In this document: one piece after another, positions 36,550 to 46,370 of the stretch
How positions within the stretch are numbered: position 1 is the first letter of the stretch
Layout: each line of letters begins with the position of its first letter
NCBI RefSeq assembly: GCF_007751715.1
Contig: NZ_CP036292.1
Location: 5,587,339-5,651,338, forward strand
Direction: 5' to 3'
Origin: Rosistilla oblonga
Lineage (GTDB): Bacteria > Planctomycetota > Planctomycetia > Pirellulales > Pirellulaceae
DNA: 64,000 nt
Made by a program: the position numbers and the translations under genes
Notes under the pieces: generated by a model
The model's input: the letters and a program-made list of their open reading frames with translations, nothing else
Told to the model about the DNA's origin: nothing
Database searches by the model: none

Positions 36550-38691
36550 ATGACCAATCCTCCCGCACAACCGACCCTCGCCGAGCGTCTTGCCGATGCC
36601 CGAGCGATGCTGCGCAGCGACGTCACGGTCAGCCGACATCTGTTCCAAAGCGAACCGTCGTACATGCTGCACGATCCGGTCAGCTTTCAAAACCATCGAC
36701 TCAGCCTGCAAGACTATACGATCGTCGCGGCGCTCGACGAAGCGTTGACGCTGAAGCAGTGCTTCGAGGAAATGGTTGCTCGCGGCGATTTAGACGCCAG
36801 CGAAGAAGAGGGCTATTACCGCTTCATCTTGCGGTTGCAAACTCTCGGCGTGCTGTCGCTGCCAGCCAACAACGGGCCGCAGTTGTACGAGCGATACAAA
36901 CAGATCCAGAAAGCCAAAATCAAATCGCTGCCGATGCAGTTGATGTCGCTGCGGATCCCGCTGGCTCGCCCCGACGCGTTCCTGGAGCGAACCGCACGCT
37001 GGTTTGGATGGCTGTTTTCCGCGTGGTTCGTCCCGATCTGGCTGCTCGGAATGTTGATCGCCGCTTCGGTCATCGTGCTCCGCCGCGACGACTTCTTTCA
37101 ACCGCTCAACGCAACGCTGACCACTTCCAATGTCGCAACTCTTGCAGTCGTACTGGCACTGCTGAAAGTGTGGCACGAACTGGGCCACGGATACGCCTGC
37201 AAGATCTTCGGTGGCCGAGTTCCCGAGATGGGGATGATCCTGATGATGGGAGCCCCACTTGCCTACGTCGACGCCAGCGCCGCGTGGACCTTCCCACGTC
37301 GCACGCATCGCTTGATCGTGATGCTCGGCGGGATGTATTTTGAGTCGCTGGTGGCGATCCCCGCCGTCTTCGTATGGGCGTTTTGGGGACCGACGACGAT
37401 GGTCGGTTCGATCGCCTATCAACTGGTCTTCATGGCGACGGCGATCACGATCCTGTTCAACGCCAACCCGTTGATGAAATACGACGGTTACTTCATTCTC
37501 AGCGACCTGCTGGGCATCCCGAACCTTCGCCAACGGGCGACCAACGAAATCAACACGCTGTTCCAACGGCGAGTTCTCGGCTTGCGAACCGTCCCGCAGA
37601 GCACTGCCACACCAGCGATGCGGATCGCGATGCTCACCTACGGCGTCTCGGCATCGATCTATCGAATCTTCGTCTTCTTGGGCCTCTCGGCGCTACTCGC
37701 GTCCCATGCCTTTTTACTCGGAATGTTCCTCGGCGGACTGTTCCTCGTGCATTCGATCGGCGGCAGCTTAAAGAAGTTCATCGCATACTTATGGTACAGC
37801 GACCAAACCGCATCGGTTCGCCCTCGCGCCTATCTCGTCAGCCTGCTCCCGCTGGTCGTGCTTCCTCTGAGTCTATTGATCCTGCCGACGCCCGGCGGGA
37901 TTCGCGCGACCGGTGTTGTCGGCGGGCAACAGGAGTTTGTGATCCGCGCCGCAGCGCCAGGTTTTGTTGAACAGATCGACGGGCAAGTCGGACAACCGGT
38001 GGTCGGTGGCGAACCGTTGGTCCGGTTGCGAAACCCAAATCTGCAACTGCAGTTTGAGATCGATCGGGCGATGCTGAACCGCGCCGAATTGGAACTGCAG
38101 GCAGTCGGACAGGTCGACCTTTCGCAGATGGCTCAAATGCGACACGAGGTCCACAGCCTCAAACACACGTTGCTGCACGCCCAACAAAACATGACGAATC
38201 TAGTCGTCCGCGCTCCCGCCGCCGGATCGCTCGTCGAAAGCATGACGCCGCGTGATCAAGGCCGCTTCGTCCAAGTCGGCGATCCGTTGGCGACGGTGGT
38301 CGAAGGGACAACGATCGTCAACGTTTGGCTGACCGGCGAACAGATGAGGATCATCTCGCCCAAGATCGGCGACCGCGTCAACGTTCGTTTTCCCGGCGCT
38401 CGGCTGGGATCTTACACAGCCAAGATCGCACACATCGCTCCGGCGGCTCAAATCGAGATGGACGAGATGGCCGCCACGCATGTCGCCGGTGGTGACATCC
38501 CGGTCGATCCCAGCACCGGTCGCACGATCGAACCGCTGGTTCAGGTGAAGGTAGAACTTCCCGATACGATCCAGAAACTTGTCCGTCACAAAAGCCAAGC
38601 CAGTTTGAACTTTGCACGCCGCTATGAACCGTTCGCCTTCTGGATGGCTAGGCGATTGATTGTGTTTGTCGAAAAATTGTCGATGAGCTAA
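36550..38691 (+). CDS. M50 zinc-peptidase-like membrane protein with HlyD domain
   Basis: This 713-residue protein is related to peptide zinc-metalloprotease (YydH-like, site-2 protease) proteins. The zinc motif HELGH is in KVWHELGHGYAC near residue 208, and the family's third ligand region NPLMKYDGYF lies near 303, within about six membrane helices. The C-terminal third (from about 455) is a HlyD-like adaptor with a lipoyl half-motif (APGFVEQIDGQVGQPV). It starts at ATG 36550, 2 bp after the previous stop. It may process or export a peptide together with its neighbours. Confidence 0.83.
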   Translation: MTNPPAQPTLAERLADARAMLRSDVTVSRHLFQSEPSYMLHDPVSFQNHRLSLQDYTIVAALDEALTLKQCFEEMVARGDLDASEEEGYYRFILRLQTLGVLSLPANNGPQLYERYKQIQKAKIKSLPMQLMSLRIPLARPDAFLERTARWFGWLFSAWFVPIWLLGMLIAASVIVLRRDDFFQPLNATLTTSNVATLAVVLALLKVWHELGHGYACKIFGGRVPEMGMILMMGAPLAYVDASAAWTFPRRTHRLIVMLGGMYFESLVAIPAVFVWAFWGPTTMVGSIAYQLVFMATAITILFNANPLMKYDGYFILSDLLGIPNLRQRATNEINTLFQRRVLGLRTVPQSTATPAMRIAMLTYGVSASIYRIFVFLGLSALLASHAFLLGMFLGGLFLVHSIGGSLKKFIAYLWYSDQTASVRPRAYLVSLLPLVVLPLSLLILPTPGGIRATGVVGGQQEFVIRAAAPGFVEQIDGQVGQPVVGGEPLVRLRNPNLQLQFEIDRAMLNRAELELQAVGQVDLSQMAQMRHEVHSLKHTLLHAQQNMTNLVVRAPAAGSLVESMTPRDQGRFVQVGDPLATVVEGTTIVNVWLTGEQMRIISPKIGDRVNVRFPGARLGSYTAKIAHIAPAAQIEMDEMAATHVAGGDIPVDPSTGRTIEPLVQVKVELPDTIQKLVRHKSQASLNFARRYEPFAFWMARRLIVFVEKLSMS

Positions 38692-38728
38692 ACGCGATCG
38701 CGCGATCCCTACTATTGAGACTTCAAAG

Positions 38729-39631
38729 ATGAAACCTTTCACTCTACTGCCCCTCTTTTTCGCAGCGGTCTGGATTCCAGTGGTTTGCCAATCGACGGTC
38801 GACGCCGTCGAACCGACAGGTGGTGCAAAATGGGATGCGTTGCAATACGATCCGTCGATCCTTGAAACGCGCAGCCAATTGCACGGCATCGCGAGGGGCA
38901 AATTGGAAAGCGAGATGCGGTTCGAAATTCCTGGGGTCGTCGCGAAAGTCCACGTCTGCGACGGGGAATGGGTCGAAAAAGGGGAACCGTTGTTGTCGCT
39001 GCAAGATGCGGTGGTGCGAGCCGCTTGGAAAGTCGCTCAAGCCCAGGCGTCGCAACACGGGACTGTCGAAGCGGCGCGATTGGAAGCTGAATTGATCGGC
39101 CGACAATTAAATCGTTTGCAGCAAGCTTTCCGCGAACAGGCGAGTTCCGAATTCGAACTGGAAGAGAAGCGAAGTCAGTTCGCGCAGGCTCAGGCTGCAC
39201 TGACAGTGCAACAGGAAGAAGCCAACGCGGCCGGGGCGAATCTGGAGTTGAAGGCGGCCGAGCTGCAGAAGTTTCATCTCGTGGCCCCCTTCGCCGGGCA
39301 AGTCGTCCGGATCGACAAGAAGCAAGGCCAACCGATCGATCCCAACGAAACAGCGTTGATGATCGTCGACGCCCGCCGGTTGGAGATCGAGATGTTTTTG
39401 CCGATCGCTCTGTTTGGCGAAATCGCGGTCGGGCACCAATACGCGATGCGAGCCGATGCGCCGGTCGGGCGATCGCTGCAGGCCACCGCGATCTACGTCG
39501 CACCGATCGTCGACGCGACCAGTGGAACGTTTCGTTGTCTGTTCGAAATCGACAACACCGACTTGAAGCTGCCCGCCGGTTTTGCTGTCCGTTTGAATTT
39601 GCCGAGAAAACTCGCGTCGACTAGCAAATAG
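38729..39631 (+). CDS. Periplasmic HlyD-type adaptor
   Basis: This 300-residue exported adaptor has a signal peptide (MKPFTLLPLFFAAVWIPVVC). A lipoyl half-motif (PGVVAKVHVCDGEWVEKGEP), a coiled coil of about 85 residues, the second half-motif (VAPFAGQVVRIDKKQGQPID) and a beta-barrel follow. This is the layout of RND/MFP adaptors. It is the last gene of the GAF-HlyD / M50-HlyD operon, 37 bp downstream. No inner-membrane pump or ATPase gene accompanies it here. Confidence 0.83.
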   Translation: MKPFTLLPLFFAAVWIPVVCQSTVDAVEPTGGAKWDALQYDPSILETRSQLHGIARGKLESEMRFEIPGVVAKVHVCDGEWVEKGEPLLSLQDAVVRAAWKVAQAQASQHGTVEAARLEAELIGRQLNRLQQAFREQASSEFELEEKRSQFAQAQAALTVQQEEANAAGANLELKAAELQKFHLVAPFAGQVVRIDKKQGQPIDPNETALMIVDARRLEIEMFLPIALFGEIAVGHQYAMRADAPVGRSLQATAIYVAPIVDATSGTFRCLFEIDNTDLKLPAGFAVRLNLPRKLASTSK

Positions 39632-39681
39632 AATCGCAGCGACAGCCGCAAGGATCTTGCCGATCGCATTTTCCGCATCGA

Positions 39682-40641
39682 TTAGGGATGCGTGTGCAGG
39701 GCTTCGATCGCGATCGCGATGAACAGTCCTAACAGCAGCGCGACGGTCAACTTGCCGCGATCGTGCGAGTGGAACTGGACTTCGGGCAGCAGATCGCCGA
39801 GCGCGATGCACAAGAAAAATCCGGCTGAAAACCCGAGACTGCAGCTTAAGATGAGATCCATCGTCGGCGAACCGCCTAGCGATGCGAGGCTGCTCCACGC
39901 CAAGATTGCTCCCAACGGACAGGCCATCGCGAAGCCGCAGTTGACCAACATCTGGTTCTCCATCGATGTCCCGCGAGCTCGCATCAGCGACGTGATCGAC
40001 ATCGCGTCGAGCGGTTTGTGCAACATCACCGCTAGGAACGTCCCTAGTCCTAGGAACGTCATCCCGCCACCCGATTCGCTCCGCACACTCGCTGCCAACG
40101 CCACGCCATCGATCAGCGTGTGGATCGCCAAACCGACAAACAATCCCTGCCAACTGAACCGGCTGGGGAGTTTTAAATTGGCAACCGCATCGTCGTGCGA
40201 GTGGCTGTGACCATGAGCGTGGCCGTGTGAATGACTGTGATCGTGAACATGTTCGTGCGCGTGATCGTGTTCCGACACGGTGACCAGATGAGGATCGCCG
40301 CCGACCGATTCAACCGCCGGATGGTCGGCGTGATCGTGATCGCAACGACTGTGATCCGGGTCGGTGTGATGATGAACGTGGAACACCCGCAACAGAAAGA
40401 ACATCACCACGACGCCGCCGAGCATCGAATAGGCGACTGGCAAAAACGAATCGACTCGCATCGCCGCGTGCGGCAGCATATGAATGATCGCGACGCCCAG
40501 CATCAGCCCCGAAACGAGGCTCATAATGACCTGCATCCGCAGGTGGGTCAGCCGCAAAATCGATGGCAACAGACCGCCCAACAACGATGCAGCCACGATC
40601 ATTACGCAGTACAGAATGATCAGAAGAGTCGGTGGCAGCAT
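39682..40641 (-). CDS. ZIP-family metal transporter
   Basis: This is a 319-residue membrane protein of the ZIP family, importing divalent metals such as zinc. About eight hydrophobic segments are split by a long histidine-rich cytoplasmic loop (residues 95-150, with runs such as HDHSHSHGHAHGHSHSHDD). The metal-path motif GLAIHTLIDGVALA in helix 4 and MLHKPLDAMS in helix 5 are intact. It is convergent with the adaptor operon. Confidence 0.9.
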   Translation of the reverse strand: MLPPTLLIILYCVMIVAASLLGGLLPSILRLTHLRMQVIMSLVSGLMLGVAIIHMLPHAAMRVDSFLPVAYSMLGGVVVMFFLLRVFHVHHHTDPDHSRCDHDHADHPAVESVGGDPHLVTVSEHDHAHEHVHDHSHSHGHAHGHSHSHDDAVANLKLPSRFSWQGLFVGLAIHTLIDGVALAASVRSESGGGMTFLGLGTFLAVMLHKPLDAMSITSLMRARGTSMENQMLVNCGFAMACPLGAILAWSSLASLGGSPTMDLILSCSLGFSAGFFLCIALGDLLPEVQFHSHDRGKLTVALLLGLFIAIAIEALHTHP

Positions 40642-40820
40642 GGACTTGGAAGGTTACCGGCAGCATAGGGGAAAGAGACTCAAGCCCCCGAGAGAGACTT
40701 GCCCGCCAGACCACAAGACGCTTCCGCCTCGCAATCCGTTAGGGCTGCCACTTTACGCCGGATGCGGCTTTTAGACAATTCGCCATCCGCGAACGACGAA
40801 CCGCTACCGCTCCGAAGCGC

Positions 40821-41861
40821 CTAGCCAGAGGCGCAAACGGCACTCGCCATGGCGGTTTGCGGCGACGAGTTATTCCCCGAGCGAGCGGTGCTGACTGCAG
40901 GTCGGTCGGCGCGCAGCCGAGCCACCTGGCTCGATGCAAACAAAAACTCGTCGACGTGATCGATCGCCTTGCCGATCGCCGTCCGCAATTTGGCTGGCCG
41001 CAAGTGGTACTCCAGCGGCGTATAGCGATGGTAAGCGTCGACAGCCATCCGGTAGCCGTTGACCATCGGAACCTTCTCCGCATCGGAATCGGGAGTCAAA
41101 ACCAACGCTAGATTCGGCAAATGGCTGCTCTTCAGCGAGACCGGCTGCGTCCGAAAGCCAGCTTTGTGCGCCACGTTGCGGAGCGAGATCTCGGTGAAGT
41201 TATAGATATGTCCGTAGTGAAAGACACGATTCGGGGCGGCGTGCGGCCGGCCGAAATCGGGGACTTCGACAAACAGGTGGCCATCGGGACGCATCAATTG
41301 CCGGATCTGCCGCAGCGCGTCGACAGGGTCGGGCAGGTGTTCGAGGACATGCACTAACAGGACCAGCGATTGATCCTGCCGGGCGTCGTCGGCTAAATCT
41401 TCGAGGAAGGCACAGCGAACGTTCACGCCCAGCTGCTGCCGAGAATATTGGCAAAACCCTTCGCCCGGCTCGATTCCGCTGACCGAACAGCCAAAATTTT
41501 CGAACTGCCGTAAATTGCAACCGATTCCCGAACCGACCTCAAAAACTTGGTCTCCCGGTTCGATAAAGGGTCTCAGAGCGTCAAAACGCTCGCGTCCGCG
41601 ACGCCATTCGCGATAGACGCGGCGGTTGCTGGGAGTCGCTTCGCCGTTGTAGTCGATTCGGTATTGGGAGCTATAGAACTCCGCAAGTTCTTCGCTGGTA
41701 GGGATTTGCGCGTGCTGAACGAGCCCACAGCTGGTGCAGACGACGGTTTCCAACGCCTGTCGACGGCGATCGCGGGTCGAAATCAGCTCCAGCCCAGCGG
41801 AACTACAGACGCGGCAAGCAGCTTGGCCTGCTGTTTTCCCAAGAACCATGGCGGCTTCCAA
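40821..41861 (-). CDS. SAM-dependent methyltransferase with zinc-ribbon start
   Basis: This 346-residue protein begins with a zinc-binding pair (CRVCSS and CTSCGL, about residues 17-48). A class I methyltransferase domain follows (FEVGSGIGCNLRQFE, SLVLLVHVLEHLPDP). Such layouts are seen in methyltransferases acting on sugars or natural products. The last 25 residues are low-complexity and poorly conserved-looking. It is divergent from rpsB. The substrate is unknown. Confidence 0.82.
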   Translation of the reverse strand: MEAAMVLGKTAGQAACRVCSSAGLELISTRDRRRQALETVVCTSCGLVQHAQIPTSEELAEFYSSQYRIDYNGEATPSNRRVYREWRRGRERFDALRPFIEPGDQVFEVGSGIGCNLRQFENFGCSVSGIEPGEGFCQYSRQQLGVNVRCAFLEDLADDARQDQSLVLLVHVLEHLPDPVDALRQIRQLMRPDGHLFVEVPDFGRPHAAPNRVFHYGHIYNFTEISLRNVAHKAGFRTQPVSLKSSHLPNLALVLTPDSDAEKVPMVNGYRMAVDAYHRYTPLEYHLRPAKLRTAIGKAIDHVDEFLFASSQVARLRADRPAVSTARSGNNSSPQTAMASAVCASG

Positions 41862-41997
41862 AAATTAACAATCGGGCTCCTGCGGCACCTTTAGGGTGGA
41901 TTGGGAGCTTGAAAAACCGATCAATAACAGATGCAGCGACCGCAAGTAAATGACAGATCCGCCGTCGATTGGGGTGGGATCGTCGATCGATCAGCAA

Positions 41998-42026
41998 TTG
42001 ACGTAAATTTCAGGCTGCGATAGACT
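41998..42026 (+). promoter_or_regulatory. Sigma-70-type promoter for rpsB-tsf
   Basis: TTGACG (41998-42003) and TAGACT (42021-42026) are separated by 17 bp, a near-consensus vegetative promoter. It would give an rpsB leader of about 175 nt, long enough for a regulatory structure, although none was identified. Confidence 0.65.
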
Positions 42027-42211
42027 TAGCGGCACGAGATTTTGCGCATCCACCCGGCCACCGCGACAAACGTGGGCCAGGGTGTTCAAAACCACTTTTT
42101 ATTAGCTTGGGGAAGGCGAAGGGCATGTTGCCCTGGACGACTCGCATCCGGCAAACGCCGGCATCGCTTGCGTCTCGAACTCCCGTGCTCACTCTGGAGA
42201 AGAAGAACTCG

Positions 42212-42967
42212 ATGTCGAATTCAATCGTCAAGGACATGATCGAAGCGGGCGTTCACTTTGGACACCGTACCAGCCTGTGGAATCCCAAGATGGCTCCGTA
42301 CATCTTTGGACGCAAAAACCAGGTTCACATTCTCGACATCCGCGAAACATTGCGTGGCATGTTGCGTGCCAAGAAATATCTTTCGCAAGTCGCCGCTGGC
42401 GGCAGCTTGATCCTGTTCGTTGGTACCAAGCGCCAAGCGGGCGAAGCGATCGAAAAAGAAGCGCTGCGTTGCGGCATGCCTTTCGTTTCGGAGCGTTGGT
42501 TGGGTGGAACGTTGACCAACTTCCGTACCATTCGTAGCCGCCTGACTCGTCTCGAAGAACTTGAGAAGCTGCGCGACAACGACCAGATGGACATGTACAG
42601 CAAGAAGATGCAATCGTCGCTCAACCGCGAGCATCGCAAGATGTACCGCAACCTGAACGGTTTGCGCACGATGAACCGCATTCCCGAATGCTTGGTGATC
42701 ATCGATCCAGGCAAGGAACGCAACGCGATCCGCGAAGCGAAGCGATTGGGTATCACCACGATCGCATTGATCGATTCGGACAGCGATCCCGATTTGGTCG
42801 ATCTGCCAATCCCAGGCAACGACGACGGTATCCGTTCGATCGAATTGATCGTTCGCCAATTGGCCGACGCCGTCCGCGAAGGCAAGGGCGAAAGCGCTAG
42901 CGAAGAGAAGGACAGCGCTCCGGCACCGGCAGTAGAAACAATGGCACCAGCTCCATCGACAACTTAG
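42212..42967 (+). CDS. rpsB: Small ribosomal subunit protein S2
   Basis: The 251-residue protein carries S2 signatures: [38 protein letters not shown] and the segment ending PIPGNDD. ATG 42212 is preceded by GGAGAAG, and the longer open frame upstream is leader sequence. A short Glu/Pro-rich tail follows the core. It is first in the conserved rpsB-tsf pair. Confidence 0.97.
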   Translation: MSNSIVKDMIEAGVHFGHRTSLWNPKMAPYIFGRKNQVHILDIRETLRGMLRAKKYLSQVAAGGSLILFVGTKRQAGEAIEKEALRCGMPFVSERWLGGTLTNFRTIRSRLTRLEELEKLRDNDQMDMYSKKMQSSLNREHRKMYRNLNGLRTMNRIPECLVIIDPGKERNAIREAKRLGITTIALIDSDSDPDLVDLPIPGNDDGIRSIELIVRQLADAVREGKGESASEEKDSAPAPAVETMAPAPSTT

Positions 42968-43155
42968 TCCCCAAGATTGGTACTCAAGCGTCGCATGCGA
43001 TCATCGCATGTTGAGCGGCTTCCTTAATACGTAAAAATTCGACGGCGGCTGGTCCATCGGGCCAGCCGTCTAGCGAATTTCCGCAAAACGATCACATAAC
43101 TCAACCGGCGGCGTCCCGAGCGCCGCGACGAAACCAGACAGGGAGAATCATAGAC

Positions 43156-43989
43156 ATGACGCAGGTTTCCGCAGCAGCGGTTAAGGCATTCCGCGTTCGA
43201 ACCGGCCTTCCATTGATGGACTGCAAGAACGCGTTGCAAGAAGCGGGTGGCGACGAAGAAAAAGCATTCGAACTGCTCCGCAAAAAGGGCAAGGACATGC
43301 TCGACAAACGCGCCGACCGCGAGACCGCGTTTGGTCGTTTCGGAATGTACCTGGGCTTGGATAAATCGACCGGAGCGATGGTCGAACTGCTGTGCGAAAG
43401 CGCACCGGTAACCACCAACGAAGGCTTCGTTCAATTGGCCACCGACCTGGCACAACAATTGGCGACCGGCCCCGGTGCCAGCACTCCCGAAGAACTGCTC
43501 GCCCAACCTTCGCCTTCGGACCCCAGCAAGACTCTGGGCGACCAAAAGGACGATCTGTTCAACCGCATCCGCGAAGTCTTCAACGTCGGCCGCATGGTCC
43601 GCATCGATGGCTCTTGCGGTGGATACCAACACAACGCCGGTACCGTCGCAGGCGTCCTGGTTGCCGCTGAAGGCAGCAACGACGACATCGCGAAAGACGT
43701 TGCAATGCACATCGCCGCGATGCGTCCTTCGGCGCTCAGCGTCGAAGAATTGGACGCCGACGAGGTTGCAAAAGAACGCGAAACGCTGCGTGCCGCTGCG
43801 ATCGCAGAAGGCAAGCCCGAAGCGATCGTCGACAAGATGGTCGAAGGTCGGATGCGAAACTACTACGCCGAACGCGTTCTGCTGGAACAATCGTTCGTCA
43901 AAGAAGAATCGCAAACCGTTGGCGAATACGCAAAAGCAAACGGCCTGACCGTCAAGGGCTACACCCACTGGATCCTTGGCGAAGCTTAA
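43156..43989 (+). CDS. tsf: Elongation factor Ts
   Basis: EF-Ts recycles EF-Tu by exchanging GDP for GTP. The 277-residue product begins with the UBA-like domain and signature (FRVRTGLPLMDCKNALQEAG) and has the dimerisation core with DVAMHIAAMRP. ATG 43156 is the start. It follows rpsB by about 190 bp and ends before a strong terminator. Confidence 0.97.
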   Translation: MTQVSAAAVKAFRVRTGLPLMDCKNALQEAGGDEEKAFELLRKKGKDMLDKRADRETAFGRFGMYLGLDKSTGAMVELLCESAPVTTNEGFVQLATDLAQQLATGPGASTPEELLAQPSPSDPSKTLGDQKDDLFNRIREVFNVGRMVRIDGSCGGYQHNAGTVAGVLVAAEGSNDDIAKDVAMHIAAMRPSALSVEELDADEVAKERETLRAAAIAEGKPEAIVDKMVEGRMRNYYAERVLLEQSFVKEESQTVGEYAKANGLTVKGYTHWILGEA

Positions 43990-44020
43990 TCGCCGGTCCG
44001 TGCTAAGTATATGAAATCGA

Positions 44021-44059
44021 GATCCCGGTTTGACTCCATTGTCAGACCGGGATTTTTTT
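44021..44059 (+). terminator. Rho-independent terminator after tsf
   Basis: A 13-bp stem (ATCCCGGTTTGAC / GTCAGACCGGGAT, one wobble pair) with a 6-base loop is followed by seven T residues. It separates tsf from pyrH. Confidence 0.93.
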
Positions 44060-44120
44060 GGACTCCACCATCCCACTCTGCCACGCAGAAACGCCTGCTG
44101 CGAAACCATCCGGATACATC

Positions 44121-44870
44121 ATGACCACCGAAGCTGCCAATTCCGAACTCCGATACAAACGCGTCGTCCTTAAGCTCAGCGGCGAGAGCCTGGCTCATTC
44201 GGGCGAGCGTGGGATCAGCATGGAAGAAGTCGGCGACATCTCGGCGCAGATCAAACAGGCGACGCAGAGTGGATGCCAAGTCGCCGTGGTGATCGGCGGC
44301 GGCAACATCTTGCGCGGCGCTCAATTCTCCGGACGCAGCAGTCTGATCAACGAATCGACAGCGCACTACATGGGAATGCTGGCCACGGTGATGAATTCGC
44401 TGTCGCTGCAAGACGCGTTGGAACAGATCGGTTGCCCAACTCGCGTGATGTCTTCGATCCGCATGGACGGCGTTTGCGAAACCTTCGTCCGCCGACGCGC
44501 GATCCGTCACATGGAAAAGGGACGCGTGATCATCCTGGCCGCTGGCATCGGGCGACCGTTTGTCACCACCGACACCGCCGCGGCGCAGCGAGCGCTGGAA
44601 CTGGAAGCCGACGTGGTCTTAAAAGCGACTCGCGTCGACGGCGTCTACAGCGAAGACCCAGAGAAAAACCCGCACGCGCTGCTCTATGATCGATTGAGCT
44701 TCAAAGACGTCATCGAACGCAATCTACGCGTAATGGACGCCACTGCGATCGCGATGTGCCGCGAGCATTCGCTGCCGATTCTGGTCTTCAATTTCAAGAA
44801 AGATGGCAACATCGTCCGCGCCGTTTCCGGTGAGAACATCGGTACGCGGATCGAAGAATCAGCAAGCTGA
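44121..44870 (+). CDS. pyrH: Uridylate kinase
   Basis: UMP kinase of pyrimidine nucleotide synthesis, an amino-acid-kinase-fold hexamer. The 249-residue protein shows [32 protein letters not shown], the UMP site [12 protein letters not shown]-like segment ([17 protein letters not shown]) and GTRIE at the end. ATG 44121 is chosen because the family N-terminus starts there; the open frame from 44058 begins in the terminator. It has its own transcription start downstream of the tsf terminator. Confidence 0.96.
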   Translation: MTTEAANSELRYKRVVLKLSGESLAHSGERGISMEEVGDISAQIKQATQSGCQVAVVIGGGNILRGAQFSGRSSLINESTAHYMGMLATVMNSLSLQDALEQIGCPTRVMSSIRMDGVCETFVRRRAIRHMEKGRVIILAAGIGRPFVTTDTAAAQRALELEADVVLKATRVDGVYSEDPEKNPHALLYDRLSFKDVIERNLRVMDATAIAMCREHSLPILVFNFKKDGNIVRAVSGENIGTRIEESAS

Positions 44871-44996
44871 TCGAAGCAGGTGTGGCCTGCGTCACATCGG
44901 CTGATCGCGAAACGAACTCCTTCGCCGCGCTGCAGTGCTGCTCGCGGATTCCCGCAAGCGACGATGGACGCCCGTTGCGGGAGGGTTACGCCCCTA

Positions 44997-45878
44997 TCAA
45001 CCGCCTGAATTTTGTGTGCTTCGGCGCGCGATTGCGTTGGCAAACAACTGCGGCGAATGCTCGGCGAACTCGAAATAGAGTCGCGGCTCGATCAGTTCGA
45101 GTTCCATCAACGCAAACGACTCTTGCTGCGTTCGCACGAGATCGACGCGGGCGTACAGCAGAACTTCATCGAGTGCCGCGATCACTCGATCAGCGGCAGC
45201 AACCAGTGCCGCTTCCGGTTCTGGGATGAACGTCACTCCGCCGCCGTGCTGGGACTGAACGCGGAAGTCTCCGTCGCGGACCGTCTTCAAAATCGTGTGG
45301 CTCAATTGCCCATCGATGTAGATCAGCGAGAACTCACCTTCCGCCGTGATCCCATCCATAAACGGCTGGATAAAACACGACCTGCCAGCAAGCGTTTCGC
45401 AGTGGCTCGCGAGGTCCTCCAGTGGCGTCGCCGGCGTGATGCGGAAGGTATCGACCGAGCCTGCGCCGACGGTCGGCTTGACCACGATCTGCGAAGCGTC
45501 AAAGCGAACCAGCGCGTTCTGAATGTCATCCGGTGTCGGCGACATGACGTGCTGTGTCGGAACGGCTTCGATTCCGCGGCGTTGCAGGTCGAACAGATAG
45601 CACTTATCCGCATTCCAACGAACGGTTGCGAGCGAATTACAGAGCGTCGCCTTGGACTCGTCGATCTGCTTGAGAACGGCCAGGAACCGATCCAGCGCGT
45701 ATTGATAATCCCAGGTGCTGCGGATCACCACGACATCAAACGTATTCCAATCGACATCGCCATCCCAGGCCAAATCGACAATCTCCCACCCCAGTTGCCG
45801 CAACGGCTCATGGACGAGATAGTCGTCGATCAGCCAACCGTCTTGGTTGGCAATCGTCAGAAAGGCACATCGTGGCAT
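44997..45878 (-). CDS. ATP-grasp domain protein (RimK/cycloserine-ligase-like)
   Basis: This is a 293-residue ATP-grasp enzyme expected to join a carboxylate to an amine or thiol with ATP. It has an N-terminal preATP-grasp region (FDVVVIRSTWDYQYALDRFL), the nucleotide-binding strand QIVVKPTVGAGSVDTFRI, and the metal-binding end MELELIEPRLYF. The substrate is unknown. ATG 45878 is chosen because MPRCAFLTI starts the domain. REP-like repeats lie immediately upstream. Confidence 0.85.
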   Translation of the reverse strand: MPRCAFLTIANQDGWLIDDYLVHEPLRQLGWEIVDLAWDGDVDWNTFDVVVIRSTWDYQYALDRFLAVLKQIDESKATLCNSLATVRWNADKCYLFDLQRRGIEAVPTQHVMSPTPDDIQNALVRFDASQIVVKPTVGAGSVDTFRITPATPLEDLASHCETLAGRSCFIQPFMDGITAEGEFSLIYIDGQLSHTILKTVRDGDFRVQSQHGGGVTFIPEPEAALVAAADRVIAALDEVLLYARVDLVRTQQESFALMELELIEPRLYFEFAEHSPQLFANAIARRSTQNSGG

Positions 45879-46010
45879 TTTGCTCTTTGCTCGTTGAAAA
45901 GGTGCTGAAGGGCGGTTCACACGTCAGGACTCAGCACAGAGGTTCAACACCCGACCAGAACAGCCGCCTCTATGTTCTCAGCTCCCATTCGGTCCCATTC
46001 GGTCCCATTC

Positions 46011-46299
46011 GGGACAGGCGTTTCGACGGATACGTACCTATTAAGGAACCTATTAAGGACAGGCGTTTCGGAACTCCCAGCTCCCATTCGGGACAGGCGT
46101 TTTCACTGCCAGCTCCCATTCGGGACAGGCGTTTTCACTGCCAGCTCCCATTCGGGACAGGCGTTTTCACTGCCCCTCTCCCAAGAGGGGGTCAAAGGCC
46201 ACCCAAGCTGATCGGCTCAGGTTAAGGACAGGCATTTCGACGGCTACGGACCTGTTAAGGACAGGTGTTTCTGAGCTCCCAAACTCGTTCGGGACAGGC
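46011..46299. repeat. REP-like repeats upstream of the transposase
   Basis: At least seven GGACAGGC(G/A) cores lie in one orientation within 290 bp. They include three perfect tandem copies of a 32-bp unit (starting CAGCTCCCATTCGGGACAGG) at 46078, 46110 and 46142. The opposite orientation occurs after the transposase gene. Confidence 0.88.
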
Positions 46300-46370
46300 G
46301 TCTTCAATTGCCTTCGCTCCCCAGCACTTTACAATTGCTTTCATGTGGGCAACTCGCGGAGGATTTTCCG

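Noticed and set aside
42968-43155. Terminator between rpsB and tsf
   Set aside because: The palindrome CATGCGATCATCGCATG is present but no T-run follows, and the two genes are normally cotranscribed.
46078-46173. Three perfect 32-bp repeats resembling a CRISPR array
   Set aside because: The copies are directly adjacent with no spacers and no cas genes nearby; they are REP-type tandem repeats.
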